Below, piece by piece: positions 21,075 to 29,559 of a stretch of 46,854 nt of DNA. This stretch comes from a virus. The position numbers and the translations under genes were made by a program. Within the stretch, counting starts at the first letter, position 1, and each line of letters starts with the position of its first letter. The notes below the pieces were generated by a model, which was not told the DNA's origin, did not search any database, and was given only the letters and a program-made list of their open reading frames with translations. Location of the stretch: IMG/VR virus record IMGVR_UViG_3300028883_000067, positions 1 to 46,854 of that record; one strand, written 5' to 3'.

Positions 21075-21796
21075 ACGCTGCTATTATTACTGCGCGGGGT
21101 GGCAAGCAGGCGCTCACCGACAAGCACCTGCGGGAGGTTTGCGGGGCTCCGCTTGTCGCGTGGCCCATTCGGGCCGCGAAAAACGCAGAAAGAATTGACT
21201 CCGTGTACGTGTCCACCAACTGCCCTAGCATTGCCAGGGTGGCGCGGGGCGAAGGGGCGTTGGTTATTGACCGCCCGCCAGAGTTGGCGCTTCCAACCAG
21301 CGATCACGGTTTGGCAATTCGCCACGCGATTGAGGCCGTTGGGTCGTCTCGTTCGGACTTCGAGAACGTGGTTGTTCTTCTCGGAAACACCGTCATGGTG
21401 GACGCGGACCTGATAGACAAGGCGCTGGAGATGCTGGAAGAAAGCTCGTCCTTGCTGTTGAGCGGCGTAATGTCCGTTTGGCAGGCCCAAGACGATCACC
21501 CTATGCGCGCGCTGCACGTTAAGGACGGATACTTGAAGTCCTATGGCGACGCAAGCGAAGAGGGGATTTCAACGAACCGCCAGTCGTATCCGGACGTTTA
21601 TTTTTATGACCAGGGTGTGTGGGCCTTTCGAAAGCGCTATGCGTTCAGCAGGGAGGGTCCGCGTCCGTGGTGGTGGATGGGGCCGAAGGTGAGGCCCATC
21701 GTGCGCGAATGGATCGCCGGTCGTGACGTACACTCGGTGTTTGGGTTGGACGTTTCGGAGTGGTGGTTGGCCCGCCAGCAGCGAGGGGCGCAATGA
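21071..21796 (+). CDS. CMP-sialic acid synthetase-like cytidylyltransferase
   Basis: 241 residues. The N-terminus AAIITARGGKQALTDKHLRE is the CTP-binding loop of acylneuraminate/KDO cytidylyltransferases (usual form ARGGSK...KN). VVVLLGNTVMVDADLIDKAL corresponds to the strand and helix around the catalytic metal site. The C-terminus FGLDVSEWWLARQ resembles the family's end. It should activate a sialic acid or related nonulosonic acid as the CMP sugar. No sialate synthase (NeuB) is encoded, so the free sugar would come from host or environment. Confidence 0.78.
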   Translation: MNAAIITARGGKQALTDKHLREVCGAPLVAWPIRAAKNAERIDSVYVSTNCPSIARVARGEGALVIDRPPELALPTSDHGLAIRHAIEAVGSSRSDFENVVVLLGNTVMVDADLIDKALEMLEESSSLLLSGVMSVWQAQDDHPMRALHVKDGYLKSYGDASEEGISTNRQSYPDVYFYDQGVWAFRKRYAFSREGPRPWWWMGPKVRPIVREWIAGRDVHSVFGLDVSEWWLARQQRGAQ

Positions 21797-22335
21797 GCAA
21801 GCGCAAAACACCAACGGCCGGCGTTCCGGAACACCTGAAACACCTGAAGCCGCTGCACAATAAGGAGCAGTGGACGCCCGCCGAGGTCGAGCGCGTCGAG
21901 AAGGACGTTGAGCGCGGGAAGGAAATTGCCGAGAGCGCGATTGGCCGGGCGTTGACGGCACCGTCGCCGGCCAAGGCCACGGAAATCATTGAGAAGTGGG
22001 GCCGCCGCACAGACATCCGGGGACAGTTCTCAAAGGCGTATTTGCACCGGGAGTTCGCAAGGCAGGGCCTCACGCTGGAGGAGCTTGTCGCGCAGCACCT
22101 CGGAATTATCCGGGGCGGCAAGAACATTCGCCCGGCGGACCAGTTGAACGCGATCAAGCTCGCCTATCAGGCCGCGGGCCTGCTGGGCGGGGACGGCGGG
22201 ACCAGCGTGAAGGGCGCGCTTGACGTGAGCAGCCTTGCGGAGAACGAGCTTGTGAAGATCATCCAGACCGTCGAGGTGCGCAAGCAGCCCACCATCGACG
22301 CGGAAGCCAAGGTTGTCGAAGAGGACACAGAGTGA
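21793..22335 (+). CDS. terS: Terminase small subunit
   Basis: 180 residues, ATGA overlap with the preceding gene and immediately upstream of the large terminase. Charged helical protein (EVERVEKDVERGKEIAESAI) with a central HLGIIRGGKNIRPADQLNAI segment typical of phage small terminases that recognise the packaging site. Assignment rests on position and composition. Confidence 0.7.
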   Translation: MSKRKTPTAGVPEHLKHLKPLHNKEQWTPAEVERVEKDVERGKEIAESAIGRALTAPSPAKATEIIEKWGRRTDIRGQFSKAYLHREFARQGLTLEELVAQHLGIIRGGKNIRPADQLNAIKLAYQAAGLLGGDGGTSVKGALDVSSLAENELVKIIQTVEVRKQPTIDAEAKVVEEDTE

Positions 22336-24617
22336 CCGACCGCGACACACTTGAACTGAAAGCCGCGGCCGCCGTCGAGCTTGGGCGTCGGCGCGCGAAG
22401 GCAGACCTCTACTGGTTTGCCCGCGAAATCCTCGGCTATCAGGACTTGAATCCCAAACTGCACGGCGAGGAGCTTGTGCCCTTCATCACCCGCAAGGGCC
22501 GCCAGCGCCTCGTCCTGCTGCCGCGCGGGCATCTCAAGTCCACCCTGGCGACGATTGCGAACTGCCTGTGGCGTATCATCCAGAACCCAAACATCCGTAT
22601 CCTGCTGGCGAACGCCGTGGAGTCAAACGCGGAGAGCTTCCTGCGGGAAATCAAGGCCCACATCACCGGGAACGAGTCCTTCCAGAGGTTCTTCCCCGAG
22701 TTCACGCTGGAGAATGACGGGTGGACGCGCTGGAAGAGCCAGACCATTACAGCCAAGCGCAGCAAGCGCATGAAGGAGCCGACCATCAGCATCGTCGGCA
22801 TGGGTGGCGCGCTTGCGTCCCAGCACTACGACCTCATCATCATGGACGACCTTGTAGAGCGGTCGCACGTCGAGACCGAGGGCCAGCTTGAGAAGGCGAA
22901 GCTGTGGTACAAGGACGCGCTGGACCTGCTGGAGCCGGACGGGGAGCTTATCTACATCGGTACGCGCTGGCACGACGTGGACCTCGCAGGCTGGCTCATC
23001 GACGAGCATTCGGACAGCTTCAAGTTCGAGGACGGTTCCTCTGCCGTTATGGTGCGGCAGGCCATCGAGGATGACAAGTGCATCTTTCCGGAGAAGTTCT
23101 CTAAGGAAATTCTCGCTGAACTGAAGAGGCTGAAGGGGCCGTGGGAATATAGCTGCAACCCGGCAGAGGCTCCCGTTTGGATGGCAAACGGCACGTTCAA
23201 GCCGATTTCGGAAGTCCGGCCGGGCGACAAGGTAATCGGCTTCGAGCGCGGCTGCGGCCGGAAGGGCGGCGCCCACAACAGGCTGGTCGTGTCGGAAGTG
23301 CTCGCTACCGGCAGCAAACTGGCTCCCGTCCAGACGCTTGTGTTCGAGTCGGGCCGCTGGTTGCGTTGCACGCCAGACCACCGCTGGTACACTGGTCGGA
23401 ACGACGGAAGCCATAAGCTCTATAAACCCGCAAGGGTGGGTAGTGTGTTGTTCCGCGCGGTGCATCCCGCCGACATCAGCATGCTACCTTTGGTGGTCCA
23501 GAAGTGGTGGCGGTACCTAGCTGGCATCATCGACGGGGAAGGCTCTTGCAAGTTTAGCAACGTTGTTATCCACCAGTCTGAAACAGATAATGGGCCAGTC
23601 TGCCGTGCCATCGACCTTGCGTTGAAGATGGTGGGCGCGAAGTGCAGCACCAAAACCAAGCCCAAGCCAGAGCGAATTATGCGCTACTGGATCGTGAACG
23701 GTGCTCGGCAATTTCGCTCAGACCTCATCAATTACGGCGAGCCAGCCAAACGCGAACAAATCCTACGCGGAATCATTGGGCGCAGCAAGGCGTTCCCAGA
23801 GAAGGAGCGCGTGGCAGAGATTTTACCGCCAGGGCCGGCGGAGCGTGTCTACTCCATGCAGACCACCACTGGCAACTACGTGGTGTGGGGAATCGGCTCC
23901 AAGAACTGTCAGTACATGAACGATCCATTGCCGGAAAGCGAGGTTTGTTTCAAGAAGGGCTGGTGGGTGTACTATGCCGAGGGGGACTTCCCGCGCGATG
24001 ACATGAACCAACTGCTTCCGCGTCGCCGCTATATCACCATTGACCCGGCGTGGACGACGAACCGCACGAGCGACTTCACGGGCATCATTGTGAACTGTGT
24101 AACGCCCGACGACCATTGGTATTTGGTCGATGCGTTCCGCCTGAAAATTACCAGTGACCAGTTGCTCGACCTGTTGTTTGAGTTGTACGGAACGTACAAG
24201 CCGCACCTGATCGGCCTTGAAATCCACGCGATGCAGCGTATTTTCCGCGACATGCTGCCCAAGGAGATTCAGCGGCGCGGTATACCTCTTCCAATTTACG
24301 ACCTGAAGCCCTCTGGTGGCGCGTTTGGGTTGGCGTCCAAGGGCGAAAGGATCATCGGGTTGCAGCCGCGAATGTCGAACGGCTTCATTCACTGGCCGAC
24401 AAAGGCGAACGATTCGCGTTCTCTAGCGTCGGAGGGACTGGAAATTCTCCGAAATCAGATGCTACGGTTTCGGTATCGCCACACGTCTAAGAAGATGGTG
24501 GACAACTTGCTGGATGCACTCGCGTACCAAATTGATATTGCGCAAGCCCCCATCGTAACATCGGAGGAGGAACTGCCAGAGCGCGCATACAACCAGTTCA
24601 CGGGGGCCGTTGCGTAG
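22332..24617 (+). CDS. terL: Terminase large subunit interrupted by an in-frame intein
   Basis: 761 residues before splicing, about 510 after. The ATPase part shows Walker A LLPRGHLKST (62-71) and Walker B LIIMDD (168-173). The nuclease part begins at YITIDPAW (567-574, Asp571) and ends with the acidic NLLDALAYQ. The conserved WEYS|CQYMNDP junction between the two domains is split by a 251-residue intein (275-525). Without splicing the packaging motor should not fold. GTG start overlaps the small-subunit stop. Confidence 0.9.
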   Translation: MTDRDTLELKAAAAVELGRRRAKADLYWFAREILGYQDLNPKLHGEELVPFITRKGRQRLVLLPRGHLKSTLATIANCLWRIIQNPNIRILLANAVESNAESFLREIKAHITGNESFQRFFPEFTLENDGWTRWKSQTITAKRSKRMKEPTISIVGMGGALASQHYDLIIMDDLVERSHVETEGQLEKAKLWYKDALDLLEPDGELIYIGTRWHDVDLAGWLIDEHSDSFKFEDGSSAVMVRQAIEDDKCIFPEKFSKEILAELKRLKGPWEYSCNPAEAPVWMANGTFKPISEVRPGDKVIGFERGCGRKGGAHNRLVVSEVLATGSKLAPVQTLVFESGRWLRCTPDHRWYTGRNDGSHKLYKPARVGSVLFRAVHPADISMLPLVVQKWWRYLAGIIDGEGSCKFSNVVIHQSETDNGPVCRAIDLALKMVGAKCSTKTKPKPERIMRYWIVNGARQFRSDLINYGEPAKREQILRGIIGRSKAFPEKERVAEILPPGPAERVYSMQTTTGNYVVWGIGSKNCQYMNDPLPESEVCFKKGWWVYYAEGDFPRDDMNQLLPRRRYITIDPAWTTNRTSDFTGIIVNCVTPDDHWYLVDAFRLKITSDQLLDLLFELYGTYKPHLIGLEIHAMQRIFRDMLPKEIQRRGIPLPIYDLKPSGGAFGLASKGERIIGLQPRMSNGFIHWPTKANDSRSLASEGLEILRNQMLRFRYRHTSKKMVDNLLDALAYQIDIAQAPIVTSEEELPERAYNQFTGAVA
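23154..23906 (+). mobile_element. Intein (Hint domain with LAGLIDADG-type endonuclease) in terL
   Basis: Runs from Cys275 to Asn525 of the precursor. Block A is CNPAEAPVWMANG, followed by PISEVRPGDKVIG. Block B is WLRCTPDHRWYT, with the T-x-x-H pair. The C-terminal blocks are VYSMQTTTGNYVVWG and GIGSKN, with Cys526 as the +1 nucleophile. The penultimate residue is Lys rather than the usual His. YLAGIIDGEGS (395-405) is a single LAGLIDADG-like motif, so a homing endonuclease is present but perhaps reduced. The flanks rejoin as WEYS-CQYMND. Confidence 0.9.
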
Positions 24618-24629
24618 CAGGAGAGCATG

Positions 24630-26501
24630 ATGGCGAACGTCAAGACCGACTCCAGGACGGACAAGCCAAGGACTCCGCGGAACCAAAAGAAGGTCGTGGA
24701 CCAAGTGCTTGAGAACTTTACCCGCGACAAGAACAACCGCACGCCGCTGGAAGCCGACTGGAAAAAGGCGCACGAGGACTACAACTGCGACCGCGACAGC
24801 CGCGTATATCCGTGGAAGTCGAATCTCTTTATTCCGATGTTCTTCTCGGATGTCGAGACGCGGGTTCCAGCCTACGTGACGGCGCTTCTCAGCGAGATTC
24901 CCATTCTCTCCTGCCTGCCGTACCCCGACGCGGGTTTCCTCGACCAAGAACCAGAGCCGGTGCCGGACGTGGTGGACCAGGAGGGGAACCCGGTTGTCCG
25001 GCCCCGCTCGGACCTCGCCATCCAGCAGGCCAAGCTCTGCGAGGCGCTGTTGGCTCGCCAGCTTCACCCGACGGCCATTTCCAAAGAACTGACCATGTTC
25101 ATCAAGAGCATGTGCATGTACCACAAGGCGGTGTTCAAAATTGTGTGGGACGCGCGCCGACAGTCTCCGCGTCTCGTGAACGCGGACATCTGGGATTACT
25201 TCCCGGACATGGCTGCCGGTGACATCGAATCCGGTTCGCACGTCAATTATCGCGTCTACCGCTACTACAAAAAGATCGCGCGGGACGCGAAGCGCAGCCC
25301 GAAGAACTGGTTCAATGTTGCCAAGCTCGGAAAACTCCGCGGCGTCAAGTCGGACAACACGAGCGTTGCCGAGCGGCTTGCGGTGCGCGGGCTTTCGGAG
25401 CCGCTGGCGGGTGCCATCAAGGGCAACCCGAAGTTGGAGCTTATCGAGTCGTGGGACGACGACTTCTTTGCTGTGGTCGAGAAGTCGTCTCGCATCCTCA
25501 TCCGGTGGCACCCGCGTGAGGAGCACCCGTACAAAGGCAAGGTAAAGGAGGACGTGCCGGAATATCTTCTGAAGCCGTTCGTGGACTTTTCTCCGTATCC
25601 GCTCGTTGCCGAGCAGTACGGCATGAGCGACCACACGGCGGTCAAGAGTCTCCAGCAGGAGTTGAACGACCTGCGCAACCAGCGCCTCGACGGCGTTCAC
25701 CTGACCAGCAATCCGATGTTCATTGCGGGTCCGCTGGCGCAGGTTCCGCAGAGCCAGCTTGTGTCGAAGCCGGGCAAGGTGGTCCACGTCGGACAGTTCG
25801 ACCAGTTCGGGCCAATGCCGATGCCGGAGATTCGTCCAGAGATTTACCGCGAAGAGGAAACCATCAAGCAGGACGGGCAATACGCAACCGGCGCGTTCGA
25901 CTACATGCGGGGCGCGACCCCAGAGCGCGCCGAAGCTGTGGGCGTGTTCCGCGGCTTGCAGTCGGCGGGCGCGCGTCGATTCCAGTCTGTTGTGCTACGC
26001 CTGAACGCCGAGGTCATCAAGCCGATCGGCAGGGCGTTTATCGAGATGGATCGCCGGCTTCTGCGGCCGGATTATGTCCTGCGCATGACGGGGGACAACA
26101 AGGCCGTGCAGGTGTTCGAGACCCTGCGTGACCCCCAGAGGGAGCTTCCGGCCGAAGTGGACATCATGCCGGTCATGCCGGGCGAGGTTGGCTCCAAGCA
26201 GGTCCGCGTGCAGCAGCTTATCAACTATCTCGCCACGATGTCCGGGGTCATTCCGCCCGAGGCGCTGCTGGTGCTGGCCGAGGCGGTCGGCAAGGAACTC
26301 GTGCCGGGCGAGATCGAGCAGATCATGGCCGCGGTGCGGCGAATCACGCAGGAGGCACAGCTTGCAGGCGCCGCGGAGCAGGCAACGGGTTCGCGCGTGG
26401 CTCGCGGCAACGCGCAGAACCAACCGGGGGCGGGAGCCTCTGAAGCGACGCTCGCACAGAGCGAGGGCGCGATGGGACAAGGCGGAGGGACGCAGGGGTA
26501 A
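24630..26501 (+). CDS. Portal protein
   Basis: 623 residues directly after terL, the usual portal position and size. The sequence includes SRVYPWKSNLFIPMFFSDVE and VETRVPAYVTALLSE near the N-terminus, then HEDYN/RNQRLDG regions typical of portals that lack a signal peptide, and a Gly/Ala-rich C-terminal tail. Two ATGs are adjacent; the second (24630) has the better spacing from AGGAG. It forms the dodecameric ring through which DNA enters. Confidence 0.75.
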   Translation: MANVKTDSRTDKPRTPRNQKKVVDQVLENFTRDKNNRTPLEADWKKAHEDYNCDRDSRVYPWKSNLFIPMFFSDVETRVPAYVTALLSEIPILSCLPYPDAGFLDQEPEPVPDVVDQEGNPVVRPRSDLAIQQAKLCEALLARQLHPTAISKELTMFIKSMCMYHKAVFKIVWDARRQSPRLVNADIWDYFPDMAAGDIESGSHVNYRVYRYYKKIARDAKRSPKNWFNVAKLGKLRGVKSDNTSVAERLAVRGLSEPLAGAIKGNPKLELIESWDDDFFAVVEKSSRILIRWHPREEHPYKGKVKEDVPEYLLKPFVDFSPYPLVAEQYGMSDHTAVKSLQQELNDLRNQRLDGVHLTSNPMFIAGPLAQVPQSQLVSKPGKVVHVGQFDQFGPMPMPEIRPEIYREEETIKQDGQYATGAFDYMRGATPERAEAVGVFRGLQSAGARRFQSVVLRLNAEVIKPIGRAFIEMDRRLLRPDYVLRMTGDNKAVQVFETLRDPQRELPAEVDIMPVMPGEVGSKQVRVQQLINYLATMSGVIPPEALLVLAEAVGKELVPGEIEQIMAAVRRITQEAQLAGAAEQATGSRVARGNAQNQPGAGASEATLAQSEGAMGQGGGTQG

Positions 26502-26821
26502 TGGCACGCGAGGAAAGGTTTGAGGAGTACAAGAAGGAACTGGCTGCCAAGGTCAAGTTGCTCGGGGGCGCGGAGGCCCTGACGAACAACCCCGCGTGGC
26601 AGCAGGTTCGGGAGACCTGCGAGAAGATTGCAGAAGGGCACCGGGTGGCCGCGATGGAGGCGATGTATGAGGGTCATGCGGCCGCCGCGCAGCGGGAGGT
26701 TGCGGCTTTCTACGCAATCGGGGGTTTGTTCGGCGTGTTCGACGCCCTTGTTCAGGAGGGCGAGATGGCCCGCCTCGAACAGCAGAAGCTGGAGGCGAGC
26801 GATGCCGCTCAAGAAGGGTAG
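26501..26821 (+). CDS. Hypothetical helical protein after portal
   Basis: 106 residues, overlapping the portal stop (TAATG). Highly helical and charged ([17 protein letters not shown], then [19 protein letters not shown]). Could be a small head or connector protein; no family recognised. Confidence 0.6.
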   Translation: MAREERFEEYKKELAAKVKLLGGAEALTNNPAWQQVRETCEKIAEGHRVAAMEAMYEGHAAAAQREVAAFYAIGGLFGVFDALVQEGEMARLEQQKLEASDAAQEG

Positions 26822-26948
26822 AAGCAAGAAGGTGATTCGCCAAAACATCAGGGAGCTTGTGCGTTCCGGCAAGCCGCAGAAGCAGGCGGTCGCGGCAGCG
26901 TATCGCTCTGCCGGCAAGTCTCGCACGAAGCGCAGGAAAAGGAGATAG
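26802..26948 (+). CDS. 48-residue basic phage protein (DUF6496-like)
   Basis: [20 protein letters not shown] followed by [20 protein letters not shown] is a short conserved phage pattern. It overlaps the previous gene by 20 bases. The Lys/Arg-rich ends suggest DNA contact. Role unknown. Confidence 0.7.
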   Translation: MPLKKGRSKKVIRQNIRELVRSGKPQKQAVAAAYRSAGKSRTKRRKRR

Positions 26949-26965
26949 CCTATGGTGTGAAAATC

Positions 26966-26993
26966 TTGACGTTTGTGGATAAGTGTCGATAGT
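26966..26993 (+). promoter_or_regulatory. Candidate promoter before the scaffold/capsid genes
   Basis: TTGACG, 16-base spacer, GATAGT in a short gap upstream of the scaffold candidate. Weaker than the early promoters, but placed to boost capsid expression. Confidence 0.35.
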
Positions 26994-27010
26994 TACGCAA
27001 AGGAGAGAGC

Positions 27011-27871
27011 ATGTCAGCAGAGACCGACTTCAAAGAGGGAGCCGAGCCAGAGGGCGCGGGAACTCCTGCCGAAGCAACGGCCGGAGAGGGCAACGCTCAG
27101 GAAGCTTCGGCGGCACCGGCAAAAGCCGCACCGCCCGAAGGACAGGAACCGTCGAAACCAAAGGAACCTTGGGAGGGCTATAAGTCCGACATGGATGAGT
27201 CCGCTCTGCGAAAGGCCCAGTACCACGCCGACAAGATGATTACTCGGCAGGGCCAGGAGCTTGCGCGGCTCAAGTCCATCCAGGCGGGTGTCCAGGCCCG
27301 CACGGGCGTAGCATCCCAAGGAGCGCCACCGGCACCCACGGCGACGCAGGCTGAAAGCGAGGATGTTGATTGGGCAGCGCTTGCTATTGACGACCCGGCG
27401 GAGTTTAACCGGCGCATGAACGAGCGCGACGCGGCCCCAGCGGCACCCGCACAGCCCGCGCAGCCACAGCCGAGCGCAAATCCCGAGGCAGCGGCCTATG
27501 TTGAGCTTCAGCTTAACGCTCTTCGCACGAACATGATCGTGGAAAACGAAGAGTTCAAGGCTATCGCGCCGCAGGTTGATGCGTTCCTGAACCAGCCGGA
27601 GAACAGGTGGATGTGGACCGTCCCCAATCCATATGAACTCGGCATGATGTACGTGAAAGCTGCTACCTCATCCGAAGAGGCAAAAGCGGCTTTGGCGGAG
27701 GCAGAACAACGCGGGGCGGAACAACAGAAGGCGAACAGGGAAGCGGAGGAGCGGGCGGCCACGATGGGTGGCTCGGTCGCTTCTCACGACGCTTCGGGGC
27801 CAAGTGAGGCCGAGCGTATTGCCGGCGCCAGAGGCGGCGGCGATATCAGCCAGCACGTCGAGTGGGAATAG
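27011..27871 (+). CDS. Putative scaffolding protein
   Basis: 286 residues just before the capsid gene. The first 55 residues are an Ala/Glu/Pro-rich disordered tract, and an Ala/Pro/Gln-rich linker follows near 140-160. The C-terminal part is a charged helix (AALAEAEQRGAEQQKANREA) ending in a short polar tail. Composition, helix content and position match scaffolds that shape the procapsid. Confidence 0.65.
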   Translation: MSAETDFKEGAEPEGAGTPAEATAGEGNAQEASAAPAKAAPPEGQEPSKPKEPWEGYKSDMDESALRKAQYHADKMITRQGQELARLKSIQAGVQARTGVASQGAPPAPTATQAESEDVDWAALAIDDPAEFNRRMNERDAAPAAPAQPAQPQPSANPEAAAYVELQLNALRTNMIVENEEFKAIAPQVDAFLNQPENRWMWTVPNPYELGMMYVKAATSSEEAKAALAEAEQRGAEQQKANREAEERAATMGGSVASHDASGPSEAERIAGARGGGDISQHVEWE

Positions 27872-27879
27872 TGTTGGCC

Positions 27880-27900
27880 GTGGCGAAACCCTGTCGCCAC
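27880..27900 (+). promoter_or_regulatory. Hairpin upstream of the capsid gene
   Basis: GTGGCGA-AACCCTG-TCGCCAC, a perfect 7-bp stem ending 17 bases before the capsid ATG. It may stabilise or process the capsid mRNA. Confidence 0.5.
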
Positions 27901-27917
27901 AGCGAAAGGTGAAGTAA

Positions 27918-29093
27918 ATGGTTACTGTGAATACTGGTGTCCGGGGAACCGCGGACATCACCTCTAGTCGTCTGCGCGTTGATATGGCAGACAAGGTTCA
28001 CCTGCTGGACCCGAGTGCGCATCCCTACACACGGATGCTTTCGGCGTCCGCAGAGGAAGGCCGCGCTCCGGGCCTTCAGAAGAAGGCTTCGATTGAGGCC
28101 GACTTCCACTGGCACGAGGACGAGTTGATTCCGTTCTGGAGCCAGGTGAACAACTCGGGCGGCTACACGGCCGGCGCCACGAGTATCGTGGTTGACAACG
28201 GTTCGTATTTCCGCGCGAACGATATCATCCAGTTCACGGCTTCGACGGGCGTGAACCAGGAAATCGCTCGCGTCACGGCCGTTTCCACCAACACCCTGAC
28301 GGTTTCGCGCGGTTACGGCGAAACCTCGGCGGGCGCGCTGTCGGACAACGACTACGTGCTCCGCGTCGGGAACGCGAACGAGGAAGGGGCAACGATTGGA
28401 ACCTTGGCGAGCACGCAGAGCGCCAAGAAGTCCAACTACTGCCAGATTTTCCGCACCCCGTTCGGCGTGACGAACACCGAGAAGAACTCCGCGACCTACG
28501 ACGGTTCGGACCTTGATTTCCAGCGCAAGAAGAAGCTGATGCTTCACATGCGCGAGATCGAGTTGGCGGGTTTTTTCAGCGAACTGAAGCTGGACACGAG
28601 CGGGACCAAGCCCCTCCGCCTTACGCGCGGTCTGAACAAGCGCATTTCGACCAACCGCACGGCGGTCGCGGCCGACCTCACGAACACCGAGTTCGAGAAC
28701 TTCCTGCGAACCGGGATGCAGTACGGCTCGCTCTCGAAGATTCTCTTTGCCTCTGGCAAGCTCGTGCAGGTCATCAACAGCTACTCCATCGGCAAGCTCC
28801 AGACGAAGGTGGCAGGCAGGCTCTACGGGGTCAAGGTGTATCAGTACGTTTCGGCCTTCGGAACGATCCTGATTTGCTACCACAAGGCGTTTACCAACGA
28901 CTACCAAGGGTACGGCTTCCTTGTGGACATCGAGGAGTGCAAGTACCGCTACCTCCAGAACCGCGACACCGCGCTTCTGAAGGGTCGTGAGGCGAACGAC
29001 GAGGACTCGTCCAAGGAGGAGTTCCTGACCGAGTGCGGTTTCGAGGTGCACAACGAGAAGTACCACTCCGAGATCGACACGGTAACGACGTAG
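27918..29093 (+). CDS. Major capsid protein (SU10/DUF5309-like)
   Basis: 391 residues. Segments such as RTPFGVTNTEKNSATYDGSD and FQRKKKLMLHMREIELAGFF match the SU10-type capsid family (HK97 fold), and the C-terminal half carries the core strands. An inserted beta domain sits at about residues 70-150 (GYTAGATSIVVDNGSYF ... VTAVSTNTLTVSRGYGETSA), resembling repeats in the downstream tail proteins. Hairpins occur just before and after the gene. It forms the icosahedral shell. Confidence 0.85.
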   Translation: MVTVNTGVRGTADITSSRLRVDMADKVHLLDPSAHPYTRMLSASAEEGRAPGLQKKASIEADFHWHEDELIPFWSQVNNSGGYTAGATSIVVDNGSYFRANDIIQFTASTGVNQEIARVTAVSTNTLTVSRGYGETSAGALSDNDYVLRVGNANEEGATIGTLASTQSAKKSNYCQIFRTPFGVTNTEKNSATYDGSDLDFQRKKKLMLHMREIELAGFFSELKLDTSGTKPLRLTRGLNKRISTNRTAVAADLTNTEFENFLRTGMQYGSLSKILFASGKLVQVINSYSIGKLQTKVAGRLYGVKVYQYVSAFGTILICYHKAFTNDYQGYGFLVDIEECKYRYLQNRDTALLKGREANDEDSSKEEFLTECGFEVHNEKYHSEIDTVTT

Positions 29094-29111
29094 TAGACTA
29101 GGGCAACCTGC

Positions 29112-29136
29112 GGGGGCCGGCATAGGGTCGGCCCCC
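29112..29136 (+). terminator. GC-rich hairpin after the capsid gene
   Basis: GGGGGCCG, nine-base loop, CGGCCCCC: a perfect 8-bp stem 18 bases after the capsid stop. No T-run follows, so it is probably a partial terminator or an RNA-stabilising end. Confidence 0.5.
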
Positions 29137-29157
29137 AAAGGCCCACGAGGAGGAACG

Positions 29158-29559
29158 ATGAAGTTCAAGGCACCGGCCGCCAACCAGAGAGTTATCATTC
29201 GCTCAGAGCGGCCGATCTTCGACACGACCGGGGTGAAGGTTGCAATGCAGGATGGAATCAACGTCCAGTTCGACAGGGGCGAGTACGATTCCGCCTGCGA
29301 GTCCAACCCCGAGCACCGCAAGGTCATCGAAGATTTTCTGCTGAACGATCCGAGAATGCGAGGCGTGGTTTTCCCCGTCAAGGCCGAAAAGGTCAAGATT
29401 GACGGGCAGGAGATGGAGGTTCTTGGCGCCCCCGAGATTCCCGAGGAGGCTCCGGTTGAGCCGCCCAAGCGCAAGCGCGGGCGCCCCAAGGGCAGCAAGA
29501 ACAAGAAAAAGAAGCGCAAGCCGAAGGCGCGCAAGGTGGCGGAGGCACCGGATGCCTAA
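29158..29559 (+). CDS. Small virion-module protein with AT-hook tail
   Basis: 133 residues. The N-terminal ~80 residues are a mixed alpha/beta domain of unknown type; a Pro/Glu linker leads to PKRKRGRPKGSKNKKKKRK, an AT-hook (core RGRP) in a poly-Lys tail. AT-hooks bind the DNA minor groove, so a head-interior or packaged-DNA role is possible. GAGGAGG precedes the ATG. Confidence 0.65.
   Translation: MKFKAPAANQRVIIRSERPIFDTTGVKVAMQDGINVQFDRGEYDSACESNPEHRKVIEDFLLNDPRMRGVVFPVKAEKVKIDGQEMEVLGAPEIPEEAPVEPPKRKRGRPKGSKNKKKKRKPKARKVAEAPDA

Noticed and set aside
24462-25880. 472-residue minus-strand ORF opposite the portal gene
   Set aside because: Shadow frame; no ribosome site and Val/Arg-biased composition typical of antisense.
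27846-29534. 562-residue minus-strand ORF opposite the capsid gene
   Set aside because: A shadow of the strongly supported capsid reading frame, caused by GC-rich third positions.
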